From Phenylobacterium sp. SCN 70-31 (GTDB lineage: Bacteria; Pseudomonadota; Alphaproteobacteria; Caulobacterales; Caulobacteraceae): a stretch of DNA of 64,000 nucleotides. The notes under the pieces were generated by a model. It ran no database searches, was not told the DNA's origin, and saw only the letters and a program-made list of their open reading frames with translations. Positions within the stretch are counted from its first letter, which is position 1. Each line of letters begins with the position of its first letter. Shown here in pieces: positions 60,375 to 64,000 of this stretch. A program made the translations under genes and the position numbers. The stretch covers positions 1 through 64,000 of the forward strand of contig NZ_MEEX01000025.1 of assembly GCF_001724605.1 (NCBI RefSeq), read 5' to 3'.

Positions 60375-60833
60375 TCATGCGCCGCGCCGTTGCCTTCGGC
60401 GCGCTTCTGCCTCGAGATCGCTCAGCATCGTCTCGACCACAGGTCCGAAGATCCTTCTGAGGAGCGCCGGCCGGAGCACGGCGACCAGTCCGGTGATCCG
60501 TACGAAATGGCGCACATGGGTCACGCCGCCGCGCGCGCTAGTCTCGAAGCCGATGTCCAGACCGTAGACAAAGCCCATGCCGAAGCGCCAGCCGATCGCC
60601 CGTAACGGCTCTCGCGTCGTCTCGCGTCCCGGGAAACTCCACGCCCGCTCGGTGCGGCCAGGCGTCCGGACGCGGATGCGATAGACGAGCTCGCCGGGCC
60701 GGTCGGGATCCTGCTGAAGGATCGCGGCCCCGGTCCACTTGGGGTAGCGCGGGTAATCGACCAGGGCGCGCCAGACGGCGCCCACCGGCGTCCTCACGTC
60801 CCGCTCGGCGTCCAGGATGACCATCCCTCTCAC
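60375..60833 (-). CDS. SRPBCC family protein
   Basis: 152 residues with GTG 60833, or 149 from ATG 60824. VILDAERDVRTPVGAVWRALVDYPRYPKWTGAAILQQDPDRPGELVYRIRVRTPGRTERAWSFPGRETTREPLRAIGW has the helix-grip start (P-x-x-x-V-W-R-A-L, YPKW) seen in the two other SRPBCC proteins. The last helix is FGPVVETMLSDLEAEARRRQRR. Ligand unknown. It follows the anchor gene by 18 bp and belongs to the same minus-strand operon as the RND pump. Confidence 0.82.
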   Translation of the reverse strand: MRGMVILDAERDVRTPVGAVWRALVDYPRYPKWTGAAILQQDPDRPGELVYRIRVRTPGRTERAWSFPGRETTREPLRAIGWRFGMGFVYGLDIGFETSARGGVTHVRHFVRITGLVAVLRPALLRRIFGPVVETMLSDLEAEARRRQRRGA

Positions 60834-60851
60834 GTAGAGACCGGGGGCCGC

Positions 60852-61490
60852 CTAATCAGCACGTTTCACTTCCTTGTAGGCGCCGGACGTATCGAGCGTG
60901 ATCGTCACGGTCTCTCCCGTGCGGTTGCGCCAGAACCAGCCGTGACTGCCCGTAAAGGCAGCCGCGAGTTCTCCTTCCTCTCGCTGTGAGGCGCCCTTGC
61001 CGTAGCCATGATACTTGACGCCGGGCCGGTCGGCGTGGGTGTCGAAGTTCACTCGCCCGCCGCTGCTCGACCATACGAAGCGAGCGCGTGCTCCCTCGTC
61101 CATCACGAGCTTGATCTCCGCGGCCGCGTCGGGCGCGAGGGTGATCACCGTCCTGTCCGACCGTTCGCCCCGTGCGGCGACGGTCGGAGTCGCGGCCGGG
61201 ACGGAGCCGCCGGCAGGGGCCGCAACACGAGTGGCGGCGGCCGGCGTTGAACTAGCAGCGACGTCGGCTCGCGCGTCTGCCGCCGCTTCGGCGGCAAGTT
61301 GTCGTTTGATGCGCCCCATCTCGGTGAGGCCGAGCACCGAACCCACCCGTGTCGGGTCGACACCGTACTCCGCAGGCAGGACGGCAGTGGCAAGGAGGAC
61401 CCCCGCGACGCCAGCGGCGAGCGCGGTCGAGCGGAGGAGCTTGCCTGTGGTGGGCAGCTCGGAGAGACGGGGCTTGTTGGCGTTGTGCAT
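60852..61490 (-). CDS. RND-associated transmembrane anchor protein, second copy
   Basis: 212 residues; AAGGGAG before ATG 61490. TM helix LAAGVAGVLLATAVLPAEYGVDPTRVGSVLG with the PAEY-VDP motif shared with the paralogue at 24022, an Ala-rich linker (EAAADARADVAASSTPAAATRVAA), then the periplasmic beta domain DAAAEIKLVMDEGARARFVWSSSGGRVNFDTHADRPGVKYHGYGKG, with F-D-T-H in the place of H-F-D-Q-H, and GSHGWFWRNRTGETVTITLD. It lies in an operon with HupE and the RND pump, the arrangement that the 24-kb copy has lost. Confidence 0.83.
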   Translation of the reverse strand: MHNANKPRLSELPTTGKLLRSTALAAGVAGVLLATAVLPAEYGVDPTRVGSVLGLTEMGRIKRQLAAEAAADARADVAASSTPAAATRVAAPAGGSVPAATPTVAARGERSDRTVITLAPDAAAEIKLVMDEGARARFVWSSSGGRVNFDTHADRPGVKYHGYGKGASQREEGELAAAFTGSHGWFWRNRTGETVTITLDTSGAYKEVKRAD

Positions 61491-61504
61491 GGGTTGGTCT
61501 CCCT

Positions 61505-62221
61505 TCAGACGACGAAGAAGCCGACGAACTGATAGCCCGTCAGGATGAAGCCGAGGCTCATGAGGACGACGTTGGCGAGGTAGGCGTGCTTCCAGAAGCC
61601 GTCGGTGCGCCGCCAGAAGCCCATCGCAATGAGGATGGCGCCGAGCGCCAGAAGCTGGCCCAGCTCGACGCCGATGTTGAACCCGATGAGGTTCCAGACG
61701 AGGCCGTCCGAAGAAAGCTGAAAGTCCTGTAGCTTGGTGGCCAAGCCGAAGCCGTGGAACAGGCCGAAGATCAGGGTGGCGGCCTTGGTGTTCGGCTGAA
61801 CGCCGAACCAGCGCTGGAATGCGCCCAGGTTGTCGAGGGCCTTGTAGACGACCGAAAGGCCGATGATTGCATCAATCAGATAGCTCGAGACGCTGACGCC
61901 GGTGAGCACGCCCAGCAACAGGGTCGTGGAGTGACCGACGGCGAACATGGTCACATAGATGCCGATGTCCTTCATCCGGTAGAGGAAGAAGATCACCCCG
62001 AACAGGAAGAGCAGGTGGTCGTAGCCGGTGACCATGTGCTTGGCGCCCAGGTAGACGAACGGCAGGAAGACCACGCCGGTCGTCTCCTGGATGTAGCCCT
62101 TGTCGCCGTTGGCGACCCCGTGGGCCAAAACCTGGGACAGGGCGCCGTCGACCAGCAGCAGGACCAGCGCGAGGAGAAGGGCGGCAGGTCGCCATCTGAG
62201 TAGGATGCTTGCTTGAAGCAT
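61505..62221 (-). CDS. HupE/UreJ-family membrane protein, second copy
   Basis: 238 residues from ATG 62221 (GAGGTTCGCTCC upstream; a longer start at 62275 exists). Signal/TM1 LLLALVLLLVDGALSQVLAHG; then FVYLGAKHMVTGYDHLLFLFGVIFFLY, AVGHSTTLLLGV, FGLFHGFGLATKLQDF, FNIGVELGQLLALGAILIAM and MSLGFILTGYQFVGFF. Exactly the length of the paralogue at 24702. Located between pump and anchor genes. Confidence 0.87.
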   Translation of the reverse strand: MLQASILLRWRPAALLLALVLLLVDGALSQVLAHGVANGDKGYIQETTGVVFLPFVYLGAKHMVTGYDHLLFLFGVIFFLYRMKDIGIYVTMFAVGHSTTLLLGVLTGVSVSSYLIDAIIGLSVVYKALDNLGAFQRWFGVQPNTKAATLIFGLFHGFGLATKLQDFQLSSDGLVWNLIGFNIGVELGQLLALGAILIAMGFWRRTDGFWKHAYLANVVLMSLGFILTGYQFVGFFVV

Positions 62222-62303
62222 GGAGCGAACCTCGAAGGGGTGGGCATGAAGGGGGTGGGCGGCCGCTCCCGACATGCGGCCGCCCCGACGGTGTGAAGGG
62301 GGG

Positions 62304-64000
<1,697 letters not shown>

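Overview
This is a GC-rich alphaproteobacterial segment, most likely from the Caulobacterales (Phenylobacterium, Caulobacter or Brevundimonas type). That placement is inference from lipoproteins resembling the Caulobacter CC0125/CC1285 family, from codon use, and from the many GTG/TTG starts and ATGA overlaps. It reads as an accessory heavy-metal resistance and envelope-stress island that has grown by duplication and is partly decaying. No rRNA, tRNA or CRISPR array was seen.

Layout. 1-4.4 kb: the end of a divalent-cation HME-RND system (adaptor plus CzcA-type pump). 4.5-10.6 kb: a tandem universal stress protein behind a Crp/Fnr-type promoter, an SRPBCC protein, an MgtC remnant, a TFIIB-zinc-ribbon protein, a lipid kinase and a wrecked dihydrolipoamide dehydrogenase. 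10.6-13.9 kb: CDF exporter and a DsbB/DsbA pair. 13.9-15.8 kb: a lipoprotein, then fossils of an SRPBCC gene and a czcA gene. 15.9-25.4 kb: many small exported proteins and lipoproteins (two CusF-like proteins, BamE-like, LptM-like, Gly/His-rich), an orphan FlgC, an intact MgtC, and a HupE/anchor pair. 25.7-34.9 kb: APC permease, Anbu-type proteasome homologue, SRPBCC, then a divergent FTR1-cytochrome c gene and HMA-CDF gene behind two facing MerR-type promoters, and a TPR-methyltransferase.

35.0-41.3 kb: a DsbA/HTH chimera, a RES/Xre toxin-antitoxin pair, a large epimerase-SPW-VKOR-SPW fusion and a train of small membrane proteins. 41.3-52.4 kb: a TonB siderophore receptor, a redox operon (cytochrome c, TrxR-like flavoprotein), an orphan FliQ, a two-component system, three REC-only regulators counting the one at 34.5 kb, and an XRE repressor. 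52.7-56.6 kb: a nickel/cobalt module (RcnR/DmeR-type sensor with its C-tract operator, P1B ATPase with a His-rich N-terminus, DUF1289, NreB-like MFS). 56.7-59.8 kb: a complete but frameshifted IS66-family element carrying a pRiA4b ORF-3 passenger gene, with recognisable inverted repeats and 8-bp target duplication. 59.9-64.0 kb: a second RND locus on the minus strand (CzcA-type pump, HupE, anchor, SRPBCC).

How it works together: export of divalent cations from periplasm (RND) and cytoplasm (CDF, P1B ATPase, MFS), metal uptake or trapping (FTR1, TonB receptor), periplasmic thiol and electron-transfer functions (DsbA/B, VKOR, cytochromes) and many small periplasmic metal or envelope proteins. 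At least ten families occur as two or more copies, several of them pseudogenes, which points to repeated import and duplication of metal cassettes.
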